64,000 bases of DNA from Leucosporidium creatinivorum (GCA_001600635.1 BCKL01000019.1:378990-442989), one strand, 5' to 3'; counted from the first letter of the stretch, positions 11,082 to 23,244 are shown. Program-made: numbers and translations. Notes: generated by a model from the letters alone, not told the origin.

Positions 11082-13369
11082 ATGCTTTCTTCCCTACTCT
11101 TCTCGGTAGCCACGCTCGCCCTCGCCGCCTCCGCCCAAGAACTTAGTTCAACAACAGCAGCGACCGAGGTTTCGTCGAGCGTCTCAAGCTCTGCCGCTGC
11201 CGCGGTGAGCGACATCAGCAGCACGGTAATGTCGACAGCTGTCGCTAGCGCCGCCGACCCCGCTGCAACGGACGCCAGCAACACGACTTCGTCGGCGGAG
11301 GAAACGGTCTCGAGTTCGCAATGTGAGTTACTCCTTTCTCATAGCCACTGGGGACCTGTAGCTGATCTAATAATGCACTACAGATTGGCATGAACGGTAC
11401 CATGGTATCCTCAGTATGGCCGTAAGTCGAGATGACTTAGAAATGGCGAACGGAGAGGGACAGGACAGCGCCGAACGGGACCAGGAGAGCTGTTCAGGTG
11501 AAGTTAGAGATCTGACCGTTTGCTCTCCTACAGATCTACGGAGACTACGCCACCCTCTGCCCTCTGCAGACCTTTACGCAAGAGGCCCTGCTCAAGTCGT
11601 TCCCCGACAGCACCGCCGAGCCTTGGACCGTCGTCGAGACCTGGGGACCTACCGCATCAGGACTCGAGGGTATCACCGTTGTTATCCCCGGTACGTGCAG
11701 CTCCCTACAGTTCAGCTCCGCCCCGTCTCGGCTCAGCTCTCGCAGCGCGGCTCAGGCTCAGCTCAGCTCGGTCCTCCTGTATCTCAGCAGCTGACCTCTT
11801 CATTACACAGAGATGGACAAGGTCGTCATGGTCTTTAAGGGAATCTACGGCTGGGAGCAATTGTGAGCAGCATCTTTTGTTTGCCAAGCTCGCGCGCCTT
11901 CGGCGCAAGTTCCTGGGACGCGGAGGTGGAGGAGGAGGGCTTCTATGGACGAGCCGAAGCGAGGAAGGAAAGCTGACCGATTTGATGCATCGAAACAGCA
12001 ACATGACTGCTGCTCCTATCGGCGATGTATTGAACCTCGGCTGCGCCAACTGCACGGCTCACGACGGCGCCCTCACTTCCTACCTCGAGGCCAAGGAGGC
12101 TACCAACGACTGGGCCGTCATGAAGCAATACGTTGCGTCCACCGTGAGTATTTTCCTCCTTCTGCTCTCCGTTTCGGAGGAGGAGACTGAGTTTGGTCGG
12201 CTGCGGCTGCGCGGGGAGAGGAATGGGATCGTGGTGACAACGAGGTGCAGAGATGCTGACGGGTGCGTTTGTTCGACTACAGGGTGCTCAATGGTCGATT
12301 ACCGGACACGCCTTCGGTGGCATGGTCGCCCAGATTGCCGCTCTTGGTAAGTTCTCACAAGATGCTCGGTTCGGCGCTCAAGCTCGGCGCCAGATGTTGA
12401 CCGAGATTCTCCTCCTTCCCCTCTACGCTCGCCTCCACTCTCCCCTCTTCTCTACTCTCACACTCGTTTCCCTACACCCCTCACCACTCCACCTCCCTCG
12501 AACACCTCGCCCGATCCTCACCCCTTCGCCTCGCTCACCAGACCTCGGATGGCGCGGACTCTGCCACTGGTCGCACTCTCACGGTGCTCCCCGTGTCTTC
12601 AACCCCGCCTCGGCCAACATGTACAACTCGCTCTTCGGCGGTGAGGCCGGACAGCGCACCGTCGCCAACAAGGATTCCGTTGTCACCATCATCCCCGAGT
12701 CGGAGGACTACACCTTCACCCTCGAGGGCTTCCATATCTACGGCACCAACTCGACTTACGGCATGAGCGTGAGTCTGAGGGTGGCTGGCTGAGTTCGAGA
12801 GGGAAACGCTGACCCGCCGAGCTTCTCTCAAACAGTACACCGTCTGCGTGACCGACCCTACCGACCCCGAGTGCGCTGGTGGAGACGTCGCTACCGACTC
12901 GCTCTTCTACTACACTCCTGTACGTCTACTCCACTTTAGTCAAGGCGGAGCAATCGCTCACCTCCCGCTCTTTCTCGCAGATCGGACAGTGCGGTTCGCC
13001 CAACGTCAAGAACTGGACCCAGGAGGCCGCTGTTCAGCGCACCATGTCCTCTGAGTGAGTCTGCTCTCTACATGTCCTCGAACTAAGAGCTGACCCCGCC
13101 CGCCTCGGCTCAGGTTCTACGCTACCGCGACCTCGACCTTCACGCCCCCTACCCCCTCTACTACTTCTACTACCTCATCTAGCGCCTCCTCATCGGCCGA
13201 GGCAACTCCCACCGACGCCACCACCGTCAACGGAGGCGCCTCAGCTGCCGCCGCCGACGTTTCCTCCTCCGGACCTTCGTCGACCCCCGCCAGCGGAGCT
13301 ACTCGCGCCGGAATCAACGCCGTTGTCGGCCTCGGAGTCGTTTCCATGGGATTGATGCTCCTCGCTTAG
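11082..13369 (+). CDS. GPI-anchored class-3 lipase homologue with nucleophile Ser replaced by Ala
   Basis: Secreted protein of the fungal lipase class 3 (alpha/beta hydrolase) family. The ATG at 11082 starts a signal peptide (MLSSLLFSVATLALAASAQE), followed by a Ser/Thr/Ala-rich stalk. After several introns the hydrolase core reads YGDYATLCPLQTF, a strand KVVMVFKGIYGWEQL where FRGT is usual, CANCTAHDGALTSY, and the nucleophile elbow GHAFGG where the family has GHSLGG. The catalytic His region (EGFHIYGTN) and a cysteine pair (VCVTDPTDPEC) remain. The C-terminus is a Ser/Thr-rich linker plus a hydrophobic end (GINAVVGLGVVSMGLMLLA) typical of a GPI signal, so the protein should sit at the cell wall or membrane. 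The elbow codon is plainly GCC at about 12310. Without Ser it should not hydrolyse esters by the usual mechanism, which suggests a binding or structural role. Confidence 0.85.
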
Positions 13370-13903
13370 ACGCTACTGGGTTTACCGGGATGGACACTTC
13401 TCTCTTCGCATTTCTCTCTTCTCTTCGCCTCTCGCTTTTGCAAGACTTCCCTCTGCCTCCCTGCCTCCCCTCGACCTCTCTTATATACCACCTTTCCCCC
13501 ATCACCACCTTCTTCTTCTTCTAATACCATAGCTTGGGTAGACTCGATCGCACAAACACGCATTTGCAGATTCCCCGCCGTCGGTTTGACAGCTCGGCGA
13601 AGCAGAGGAGCGAGAGGAAGCTGTGAGACCCTGAGTCTGCCAGGTGGGGTAGTAGACTATGAGAGAGGTGCTCGTCGTTGCGCACCGTCGAGGGCTGAGC
13701 TTGATAGGGCTGCTCTCCGGGTCAGTCGAAACTTGATCCTCGCGAACGCCGAGGCAGCGGCCAGCTCACCCATGACAGCCAAGCTGGATCTCCCAATGGT
13801 TCGAGGTATTAATCTGCCTGCTCCGCTGCAATCCTAGATGTACAACAATGGCCGTAACGCCCTCCTACCTCCTTCCACCCTCGCCCTCGCCGAGCACCCT
13901 AGC
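13370..13903. other. 3' flanks of convergent genes
   Basis: About 530 nt between two converging stop codons. A pyrimidine-rich stretch follows the lipase stop (13385-13520). No coding sequence is seen. Confidence 0.4.
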
Positions 13904-14430
13904 TCACTCCCAAAGCCCCTTGGCCCTCTTCTTCTTCTCCTTCTTGCCCTCCACGCCACCCTTCCTGTGCTCCAACTTTTGCGCCCTCTCCATTCCCTTC
14001 TCCTTATTCTTGGCTTTCAGAGCAAGAGCTTTTGACGAGGCGGAGCGAGACTTTTTGGCCTTCTGCTCGGCGGCGGGGGCGACGTGAGGTTGGGTTGCTG
14101 TGGGTAACAGAGAGGAAGTAGCGGAGAGGGCGACGAGGGTGGACGGTGCCGAAAGAGGCGATACAGGTGCAGAACGAGCGGCGGAAAGGGTTGTTGTTGG
14201 ACGAAAGCGCGGTCAGCGATTGCCGTACAGCTAGGAGATCTAAGGAAGCAGCGAAAGCAGCTACTCACCTGCTAATGAAGGCTCGGGAGCTGCTTCGGGC
14301 AGCTTGACGTCGGGGATTGGCTCTGCGCGCTTGAGGGAGCCTTTTTGCGGAGGGGAGAAGCAGAGGATTAGCTGTTGTAGGAGAGCACGGCAGGTAATCA
14401 CTCACGCTCGTCGGTCTTGACTCGTGCCAT
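13904..14430 (-). CDS. small lysine-rich protein, possibly nuclear/ribosome-biogenesis
   Basis: A three-exon gene of about 100 residues. Exon 1 is MARVKTDE (ATG at 14430) with a GTGAGTGATT donor. Exon 2 reads RSLKRAEPIPDVKLPEAAPE. After an intron with a CGCTGACCGC branch site, exon 3 reads VAPAAEQKAKKSRSASSKA, then NKEKGMERAQKLEHRKGG and EGKKEKKKRAKGLWE to the stop at 13904. The C-terminal half is a charged helix dense in Lys and Arg, as in small nucleolar ribosome-assembly factors, but I cannot match it to a named family. The frame is well supported by in-phase splice sites. Its start faces away from the RasGEF gene, so the two may share the upstream region. Confidence 0.6.
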
Positions 14431-16043
14431 TGTAAGTGAATTGAAGTGCAAGGTGGGAGGGAGAGAGCGGCGGCAGATTCGGCGAGGGTCGAGCTTGAGG
14501 AACGTCGATGTTCGCTGCGAGCTGTAGGCCGTCAGACGCTTGCTCAGAAGCATTGAGAGCTTCATTGAACTGGTAATACAGCTCGTCAGCTCCCTTCTGA
14601 GCAGTATAGACGCCGAGCTCAGACGATTTGGCTTCGCCGAGCCGGCTTTCGATGCAGCGGAAGAATCCATGGGAGGCATTGGCGATTAAAGAGGTGTTAA
14701 AAGGTCTGACCATTCGCTCTGAGCACTCTCCTGCATCTTGCTCGGACTGCACAGCCGCCAAAAGCGCTCGAGCTCTCTCGGCGATGATTTGGGGGGAGCT
14801 GCGGGCTGGCTAGGCGGGCCTTTGAGCTGGCTTTGTCATCGGTTCAACTGCAAGTAATAGCTGCACTCTTTCAAAGATGCCTTAGCCGGGGCTGGTGAAG
14901 AGCACCGGCGCGTTCCTCGTCGCCGAACTCCGCTCAGTCTGTGACAGCTGCTCCTAGTGCAGATCGAACTTCAACGGATATGTAGCGATCTGGTCATAGT
15001 AGTTAGCTATCTCAGAGAGGCGAGCTAGCTGTACAAAAGGGAAAGCAGGGGTACACAGAGGCTCACTTCTAGCGCCCCCGCGCCGAGGAGAGCTCCCTGC
15101 TCTCTCTCTCTCTTGCTCTCCCTCATACCACGTTCTCGTCTGCAGCTCCTTCGAGTTCTCGTACCCTATCTCACTACAGAGCGGCTTCACCAGCCCTCCT
15201 AATCACCTACAGCCAGCCGCAGTCGACGTCACGGTCCTTCTCGCTCGCTCGAACCTCGGCTACTTTCGTCTCCCGTCGTTCGAGTCGCTTGCAGGTGAGT
15301 CTCTTAGTTCGTAGTCTGTTACAGCAGACCGAGCTCATGCATCTCTATTACTCTGCTGCAGCTCCAGAGCCGGCGAGCTGCTCCTTCGCTCGGCCGCTGG
15401 AGAGCTCGCGGCGCCGTCGCCTCGCTCTCGCCCTCGCTGTCCCTGTACAGGACGAGTTCGTTAGCTGCAGCAGCAGCACTACCGAAGCAGCTAATCGCCT
15501 GCAGAAGCGTTTCGGCTTTCGCTCGCCAACTGCGAGCAGAACGGGCTCCAAGATCTGCGACGAGGCCTCGAAGCGGGCAAAGGTGAGTTTGAGCTGGCTG
15601 GCCGACTTGGGCAGGTGTTGTAGGACAGGGTGATGAGAGTGCAGAGAGCAGGGGAAGGGTCTTCAGGGAGTACAAAAGCTGATGTACCTCATCACGCAGT
15701 CCAGCGGCCCAAGGAGCGACCTCGAAACGACGGCCGAGCGTGAGTAAGCAAGCAATACCGAGTTTACTAGTCGGATAGTTATCTCAGTAAGCCTTTCCCC
15801 TCCGCCGCCCTTAATGAAAGCTAATAAGGTTTGACCCCTTCGCTGTTCTCGCAGCGCCGTCTCGCCCAAGTCGTTCTCTTCTACCACTTTCTCTCGCACG
15901 CTCGTTTCCTTCGGCTTCGACGGCACCTGTACAGCACTAGACCTCCCCCGCGCTTCGCCTCCTCCTTCTACCGGCCTCAGGACCCTCCCCCCTCAGCACC
16001 ACAACAAACCCTCGGCCGCCGCTCCTTCGCCCATTCCAGAGGC
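14431..16043. other. intergenic, divergent promoter and probable long RasGEF leader
   Basis: About 1.6 kb without a convincing coding exon. Several CAG|GTGAGT-like donors (for example near 15290-15300) and acceptor-like tracts up to 15855 suggest a spliced 5' leader for the RasGEF gene. Short open frames are present on both strands but carry no recognisable protein. Confidence 0.4.
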
Positions 16044-19000
16044 ATGCGCTCGCCGCAATTGCCAACATCGCCCATACTCGCCAGCTCAGAACAAGGACCG
16101 AGCAGCGAGTACGTGCGAGCGCTACATGACTTCGAGCCCTCTGCCGGGTCGACGACCTGCCTCTCGTTTCGAGCGGGCCAAGTGATTCGCACTCTCAACA
16201 AGGACGGCAGCGGCTGGTGGGATGGGGAGCTCGAGGGCAAGCGAGGGTGGTTCCCTAGCAACTATGTGGAGGTGCTGCTTGGTCCTAGGAGCAATGGAAG
16301 CAGAGTGAGTAGGCGATCTTCGCGTCTCGTTAGGCTGGACCCTTCGCGATGGGCAGGCGTCTGTTTTTCGGCGCTTGTCGAGTGAAGCAGCCGAGCTGAC
16401 TCCTTCTGCACCGCTTCTCGCAGTCACGATCGGTATCACTAACAACTAGTCGAGCGCCCAAGGCTCGTCCACGGTCCTCAGAGGGTTCGTCGATGCCTTC
16501 GAGCTCCCGAGCGCCAGTTCGTCTCTCAGCGGACGGCAAGAGCTCCACGGTCCTCGACTCGATCCACCAAGCCATCACCCTCCTCCAGAACGCCGTCGAG
16601 GCGAACCGAGTCGCTCACTTCCAGCCGAGCACAGCCTGGTGAGTTCAGTTGAAGCGCAGCTTCGGGCGATCGCTAATCTCGATTCTCGACCTTCCTTCTC
16701 CTCTCCAGTGTCATTTCCTCTGTTCGCACCGTCCTCTCTGCATCCGACTGCCTCACTCGCGAGTCAGCGGCTCTCAGGACCCACCCCTCCCTCGCCTCGA
16801 GTCGGAAACGGATCCTCTCCTCGCTCGCCTCGCTCGTCAACCAGGCTCGCAAGGCCTCATCACCAACCAACTCGCCAGAAGAGGCCGCTATCGATGCGCG
16901 AGAAATGCTCGCCATGGCCGATTCGGTCGTTGGCTACGTTCGGTCGTTCTTGGAGGAGGCCAAGCGGTGTGGAGTCAAGCTCGTGCTTCCTCCAGCATCA
17001 GCAGAGGGTGCAGATGGGAGGAAGGGTAGCATCGATTCTATCGGCGCTCGAGTAGCGGGAGGGATGAGCCTCAGAGCAGCTCGCAGCATGGGCGACCTCA
17101 AGAGCCACAAGCGGCCCTCCCCTCCCATCTCCACCGTGCCTCGGCGGGACGCCTCCCCTTCCCTCAGCTCCGCCTCTCATCCATCTCCCTCCCTCTCCTT
17201 CTCCTCCGCCTCCCCAAGCCCCGGAACCACCTCCTCCATCGTCATTCGCACTCCTTCAGCACTCTCGACCCTCCTCTCCACTCAACATGATGCCCTCCTC
17301 TCCACCATCGCCGCCTTCATAGGGCACGTCCACGCCCATACCCGCGCCTCCCACTCGAGCAGCTACGCCCAACTCATCGACCTCACTCGCGAGACGATCG
17401 AAAAGGTTCGCGAGGTTCTCGTCGTCGTCGAAGCGGTCAGCAGCCACCCCACGCTGGTCAAGGGCGTACGTGGAGCCAGTGCGGTCGGCCTCGTCGGCGG
17501 AGAGGACGGCAAGGCTTCGTCGAGTGAGCTGGACGTCCTCGAGGGATGCAGGGAACGGCTCTACGTCGCCACGACGGCGCTCGTTACGGCCGCTCGAGTC
17601 GCTACATCTGCGCCGACTTCAGACGACGCCAGCTCGGAGGACGAGGAACGGCGCTCGCTACTCGCCAGCGCGACGGCTGTGCTGAGGAGTGGAGGCGACT
17701 GCGTTGGAGCAGTCAAGCTCTGCATCATGCAGCCGGCGGGCAAGGGCGAGAAGGAGAGCGAGTTCGAGCTGGTGTTGCCGAACTTGGAGAGAGCGAGGTT
17801 TGGAGGAGCCAAGGAAGTTGAGGAGGAGGAGAGCGTGGCAGATGCAGAGGTGGAGCAGACGGCCAAGGCAGTGAGCAAGGTCAGCTTTGGCGAGGAGGAG
17901 AAGGAGGATGGGGAGAAGGTCTCAGGGTCGAGGGCGGGCAAGCGTGCCAACCACACCCTCAGTATGCTCGGGAGGAAGGCGACGAGTCTGAGCTGCCTTC
18001 GGGATATGTACGAAGCCGGTGGGGAGCTTGCAGAGGAGGACGAGGACGAGGAGATGGAGGGAGACTCGGAAAGGAGGGGCTCGGAGGCTTCCAACCACAC
18101 GGCCAAGACGAGCCAGACGGTCGACGAAGAGGCCAGCACGGGAGCAGGCACGCCCATCGCTCGCCATCGCACTCGGGATCGCAGCATGAGCGCCTCATCG
18201 TCGGCCGACACCACCACCGACACGGTCACCTCCGTCGGCTCGCCTTACTCTCCCTACTCTCCCGATCCCGACCTCGTCTCCTCCCCCGACAGCACTCCTC
18301 GCGCCACTCCTTCCAACGAGACCGTCTCTACCGCCTCGATCGCCATGTCGCGAGGCGAGAGCTCGAGGACGAGCGAGTCGGCCGCCAGCTCGAGGAGCGC
18401 CCTCTCGCGGACTTCGACCAACGATACGAGCCCTCGTTCCAGCCTCAGCACCACTCGGACCGACAGCCATCACTCGCACAAGACTTCGGGCACCGTTCCC
18501 GCTCTCCCCTCATCCTCCGCCATCTTCTCGGCTCCGTCCGGCAGCGCCTCTGCCCCGAACCTCCCTTCGCGCTCCATGACTCAGCCCCAGCGCCCCTTCT
18601 CTCACGACAGCCCTTCTATCGCCAACAGCAGTCGATCCTCGACAGCCAAGGAGCCGGTCCCCGATTACCTCGCTCGCGATTACGAGTCGCGCGAAATCTC
18701 CTTCAACGCCGACGGGCACGTCACTGGAGGAACTCTGCGCTGCCTCGTCGAGCGTATGACTCTGCACGACACCACCATCGACCCGACCTTCGCCAACACC
18801 TTCTTCCTCACCTTCCGCATGTTCACCACTCCCCTCGAGCTCGCCGAGTCGCTCTACACTCGGTTCGACATCTCGCCGCCGAGGACGCTGGAGCCGACCG
18901 AGCTCAAGCGCTGGAACGACACGAAGCTCACGCCCGTTCGGTTGAGGATCTACAACCTCTTCAAAACGTGGGTCGAGACCTACTGGCAGCACGAGACGGA

Positions 19001-20446
19001 TCAAGCGGTCGTCGAAGGGCTTCTCGCCTTCTGTCGCGGCAGGCTCGCCAGTGCCATGTCGAGCGCCGCTCTCCGCCTCGTCGACATTGTCCAGAAGCGC
19101 GTCGTCGCCGCCAGCGCCAACGGTTTCCCCTCCTCGCCCAGCCTCCGCTCCGAGTCGCCCATCCCTTCCGCTATCGCCCAGCACCGCGGTCTCACTCGCA
19201 TGCAGTCGACCGATCGCTTCCGCGCTGGCAAGATTCTCCCTACTCCTCAGCTCTACTCCTCGACCCACTCTCCCGCCTCCATCTCGCCCTTCGGCAACTC
19301 TGGACCTCCTCCTCCAGCTCCCATCCTCGGTCGCAACCTCGTGCCGCTCCTTCGCGCAGGACCTCCCCCTTCGTTCAGCATCCTCGACATCGATCCTCTC
19401 GAGCTCGCTCGCCAGCTCACCATCATGGAGAGCCGCGTCTACTGTGCGATTCGGGCGGACGAGCTGCTCGGGCAGGAGTTCTCGAAGAAGGGCGGTGTCA
19501 AGGCGGAGAACGTCAGGGCTATGAGCACTCTCAGTACGAGGTTGACGGGTTGGATCGCCGAGACGATTCTGAACGAGCAGGATGCCAAGAAGCGGACGGC
19601 GCTCATCAAGTACTTCATCAAGCTGAGCGATGTGAGTTGCAGAGCTTCTTCTCTTCTCGCGTGCGATCGCTGATCTCTCCGCAAACTCTCCAGCGCTGCC
19701 TCTCTCTCAACAACTACAACACGCTCTTCGCCGTCCTCTGCGCCCTCAACTCGTCGACCATCTCGCGCCTCAAGAAGACCTGGGACGGTCTCGCTCCCAA
19801 GTACCGCACCCTCCTCGATCAGCTTCGCAAGGCCACTGAGCACGCTCGCAACTACGCCGAGTACCGAGCCAAGATCAGGAGCGCTGTGCCACCTTGCTTG
19901 CCCTTCGTCGGCCTCTTCCTGTGAGTTTCGAACCGAGCGGACAATCGCCGAACAGAAGCTGACCGTGCTCCCCTCCCCACAGGACCGACATCACCATGTG
20001 CTCGGAAGGCAACCCTCCTCAGCGTCCTTCGCCTGGCGACTCGTCGTTGCGGCTCATCAACTTTGATCGTTATCAGGTTCGTTCTTGACTCCCTTCGGCG
20101 CTCATCACAGCCGCGTTGACATGCTCGCTTCCGCAGAAAATGGCTCGCATCGTCGGTGACCTGCAACGCTTCCAAGTCGCCTACAACCTTCTCGAGGTGC
20201 CCGAGATGCAGACTTACCTCGGCCGAGCACTCGAAGGCCTTGCGCATGGAGGAGACGCTGGCAGCCTCTGTACGATCTCGTCTCCTGCTTCTCTTCACTC
20301 GCGAGCCATACGCTGACCTCTCGTGCCATTCAACAGACCGCCAGAGCCTCCTCGTCGAGCCTCGTTTGACCCCGAGTGGAGCAGCTTCCTCCGCTTCCTC
20401 CATCTCCTCCCACCACCGCACCGACATCTTCGGCTGGAAGGGATAA
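16044..20446 (+). CDS. CDC25: SH3-domain Ras guanine-nucleotide exchange factor (Cdc25/Sdc25 type)
   Basis: Exchange factor that loads Ras with GTP, acting at the plasma membrane upstream of cAMP/PKA signalling. The protein of about 1,300 aa begins MRSPQLPTSP at 16044. An SH3 domain lies at roughly residues 28-85 (ALHDFEPSAG, DGSGWWDGEL, GWFPSNYVEVL). A long, partly helical and disordered middle with many Ser-rich tracts follows. The RasGEF-N module starts near SREISFNADGHVTGGTL and holds TFFLTFRMFTTPLELAESL. The catalytic RasGEF domain opens with DIDPLELARQLTIMESRVY and continues with STRLTGWIAETILNE, IKYFIKLSDRCLSLNNYNTL, FAVLCALNSSTISRLKKTW, PCLPFVGLFLTDI and LINFDRYQKMARI. The order SH3, REM, Cdc25 is that of yeast Cdc25. 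Seven coding exons were joined in phase. The upstream TTG-initiated extension is ignored; the ATG is the first in this frame before the SH3. Confidence 0.93.
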
Positions 20447-20766
20447 CCACACCCTTCTCCTGCTAGCTCTTCATACGTCATGTTCGCTTCGTGTCCCCAT
20501 CTGTCGTATTATTCGCCGTTCACCTTTGTGCTCACCCTTTCCCGCCCCTCGCTCCCTACGAGCAGGATTTCTTCGCCTGTTGTCTCCTACACTACTCCCT
20601 CTCTCTCAGCTTCTTTCTTCTGTTATCGTTTAGTATTCGTGCAAAGGCTAGTTCGAGGCGCATGGAGCGGACGAGACGAAGCGAAGCCCACAATAGCGAA
20701 GGCGAGTCGACCTTCGGCTCAGCGACTTGGGCTCTTTCCTTCCTGCCGCTCGCTCCTCGTCGCCTC
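20447..20766 (+). other. intergenic: RasGEF 3' end and HSF gene promoter
   Basis: About 320 nt, pyrimidine-rich from 20510 to 20640. An in-frame upstream ATG at 20662 could extend the HSF protein by 35 residues. No other gene is seen. Confidence 0.4.
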
Positions 20767-21928
20767 ATGTCGCTCGATTACAACTCGTTCGAGGACAGTC
20801 TCGATCGTCCGCGCTGCGCGGACCATGCCCAGTCACTCAATGGCTCCAGCAGCGACGACGACCTCTCGCTCAGCAGCTCGCTCAGCCCCGAAGTCGAGCT
20901 TCGACCGCTTACGCGAGCTCAAAGGAAGCAAGAGCTAGCGTCGAAGCAGCTAGCGTACATTCCCTACAGACTCGATCAATCTACACCGGCTCCCGCGATT
21001 CAAGAGACGATGCACAGCGATTCGCACTCGGTGCTCCACTCGGCGTCGACCTCGGGAGGCTCGTTCTGGAGTCCATCGCATCTCGAGCACTCGGGAAAGA
21101 TCGTTGACGCGTCTTACAAGACCGAGGATACCATGATGCCGTTCGTTCGCCGTCTGAGGAGCATGCTCGCCGACGAGGAGGGCTATTGCGACGTGTTGAG
21201 GTGGGAGTGAATTGCTCCCGCGCTCTTACTTCGCCGACTGTGAGCTGACAGACTCGATGGCCGTTCCCAGCGACGCTGGAACGAGCTTCATCGTCCGCCA
21301 TTCGTCACCTAGGCTGCTCGGCGAGGTGCTCCCCGAGGCATACGGTCATTCCAAGTACACTTCTTTCACTCGTGAGTATCGGTACACAGCCCGTCACTAT
21401 CTGGAAGCGTATTTTGACCTTTAAATACTCATCAGGCCAGCTCAACGTCTGTCAATTTCTCTCGTCACTTTCGCCGAGCTCGCGGCTGATCGCTTTTCGC
21501 CGGCCACACAGATCTACGGCTTCACTCGGCTGTCCAACTCCACTCTTGCCACCCTTCTCGAGCCCGATTCTAACAAGGGAGACCTCCAGTCCTTCCACGG
21601 CTGGACCCACCCCTCCTTCTACCGTGGCTACGCTCCTCCTTCCTCCCCCTCGCCTCCCAACGCAGCTTCTTCGCCTCAGTATCAACACCGAGGCAAGGAG
21701 AGCTTCCCGTGGGATCTTGACGCCCGGAAGAGACCCGAGGACGACAAGGAAGCGCAGAAGGCAGCCGCGACGATGAAGCCGAGGGAGAGCAAGAAGAGGC
21801 TCGAGAAGAAGAGGCTGAGAGCGGCGGGGAATGCGCAAGGCGGGTTGGCGACTGTGACTGAGGAAGAGGAGGAGAATGGCGCGCGCTGTCCGGACGCTGG
21901 ACCGAGTAAGAAGAGGAGGAAGGAGTGA
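20767..21928 (+). CDS. HSF-type DNA-binding transcription factor A
   Basis: Nuclear regulator with a heat-shock-factor-type winged helix. After about 125 disordered residues (ATG at 20767; an in-frame ATG at 20662 is an alternative) the domain begins MMPFVRRLRSMLADEEG, continues with TSFIVRHSSPRLLGEVLPEA and YGHSKYTSFTRQLNIYGFTR (the recognition helix), and closes with HGWTHPSFYRGY. The SFTRQLNIYGF core and the WTHPSFYRG end match the HSF family (F-x-SFVRQLN-x-YGF and F-x-HPxFxRG). The Arg-Gln-Leu-Asn piece lies on an 11-nt exon (21436-21446). The C-terminus is a basic, Lys/Arg-rich tail (KKRLEKKRLR, KKRRKE), likely a nuclear signal. There is no clear leucine-zipper trimerisation region, so it may act like Skn7/Sfl1-class or orphan HSFs. 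At about 290 aa it is short for Hsf1. Confidence 0.85.
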
Positions 21929-22393
21929 GCCTCAGCCTGCGCCGACGGCTTCGATGGCGACGAGCAGGGCAACAGCTTATAGGGTGAAGTAATAGGGAGC
22001 AGTGGCTTCGGAGTCTATACTATGATCTCTGCGATCTCGATTCGATCCTGCCTGACCGCGATACAGCTGCTCGCAGAGGTTGCGAGGGCGATTCAGAGAA
22101 GGGAGCGGTGCTAGCTCGGTTCGGCGCCCCCAAATCAAGTCAAATTGACCCGATCTTGCTTTATAGAACGAACGTGCAACGCTCTGCTGACGCGCTGGCC
22201 TCAAGTGCTGTGCTACATTTAGCTATTGCCGTTGAGCTTGACGCACAGGATAAAGCGACAGCAGCCACTCAGAGCTCAGCATCGTCTCTTGCCGTCGCCG
22301 ATCGCAGCTCAAGCTTTCCTTCGCGCATCGCTCTTCTCTCTCTTGCCTTCCTGCCTCTCACTTCGCTCTCATAGAAATCTTCTTTAGATCGCC
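21929..22393. other. intergenic, upstream of cytochrome b561-like gene
   Basis: About 465 nt holding the 3' flank of HSF A and the promoter of the b561-like gene. No coding or RNA gene is recognised. Confidence 0.35.
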
Positions 22394-23244
22394 ATGCCTT
22401 CCTTCAACCGCCAGCTCGTCTACGCCGGAGGTCTCCTCTCCTTCTTCGCCCCTCAGGCGCAAGCGCTCGCCGAGAAGCAGAACGCGTCCGATGGAGGCTC
22501 AGCAGGGGCCTCTTCGGGCTACTCTAAGACCGACAAGTATCTCATTGCTCATGGTGAGTATCCAGCCCGTCTGTCCTCTTCCACCAGCTGATCTGGCCCT
22601 CTCGGCGTTCGCAGCGGTTCTCGCCTCGCTCGCTCTGGCCGTCTTTGCACCTACGGCGGTGCTCGTCGCTCGCTTCTTCCGTGGATCAAAGTGGTACCCA
22701 AGTCATGCCACCCTCAACTACCTGTCCACCGCGATGTTGCTCGGTGGGGTGGCGCTCGCAATCTCCACGGTCCACGAGGACCACTTCTCGGAGACCCACC
22801 AGAGGTGAGCTTCGCTTGGTGCCTCAGCGAGAGCTTGCGCTCACTCCCTTCTCCATTCCCAGGCTCGGCATCATCGTCTTCGTCCTCGTACTCGCGCAAG
22901 TGGCACTCGGCGCCTTCGCCCACTCCCGTCCCGCCGATCCTTCGCCCACCGCTCGTCTTCCAACTCTAAGCACAAAGTCCCCCTTCCGTCTTCTTCACAT
23001 TGTTCTCGGCATCGCCATCCTCGGCCTCGGCTGGGTCACCATCAACGAGGGCTTCGACACCTGGGAGGAAGCCTCGGACGCTCAAACGCCCGTGCCAATC
23101 GCCGTCAAAGTGGTGTTCTACATCGTCATCGCCCTCTTCGCTCTTGGATACGTTGCTGGATGGGTGCTGGAGGCGAAGGGAGGAAACAGAGCGAGGAAGG
23201 CGGACGACGGAGAGCGTCGGGCCGAAAAGCAAGCACTGAGGTAG
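22394..23244 (+). CDS. cytochrome b561-domain membrane protein
   Basis: Small integral membrane protein of about 220 aa, with a likely signal peptide (MPSFNRQLVYAGGLLSFFAP). It then shows membrane helices ASLALAVFAPTAVLVARFF, YLSTAMLLGGVALAIS, GIIVFVLVLAQVALGAFAH, LLHIVLGIAILGLGWV and VFYIVIALFALGYVAGWVL. His residues sit at the ends of helices as in the b561 superfamily: KYLIAHAVLAS, HATLNYL, SETHQRLGIIVF, FAHSRP and RLLHIVLG. These could bind two hemes for trans-membrane electron transfer, for example ferric reduction or ascorbate recycling (family knowledge, not shown here). There is no DOMON or reductase domain. Introns at about 22554-22613 and 22805-22861 join in phase. It lies between two HSF-type genes. 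Family call good, electron donor unknown. Confidence 0.8.

Noticed and set aside
10453-11109. 218-residue plus-strand frame before the lipase gene
   Set aside because: Overlaps the lipase signal peptide in another phase; Cys/Arg/Ser-rich random composition.
18510-19268. 252-residue minus-strand frame inside the RasGEF gene
   Set aside because: Antisense shadow of a long GC-rich exon; low-complexity Arg/Glu/Gly content and no start context.
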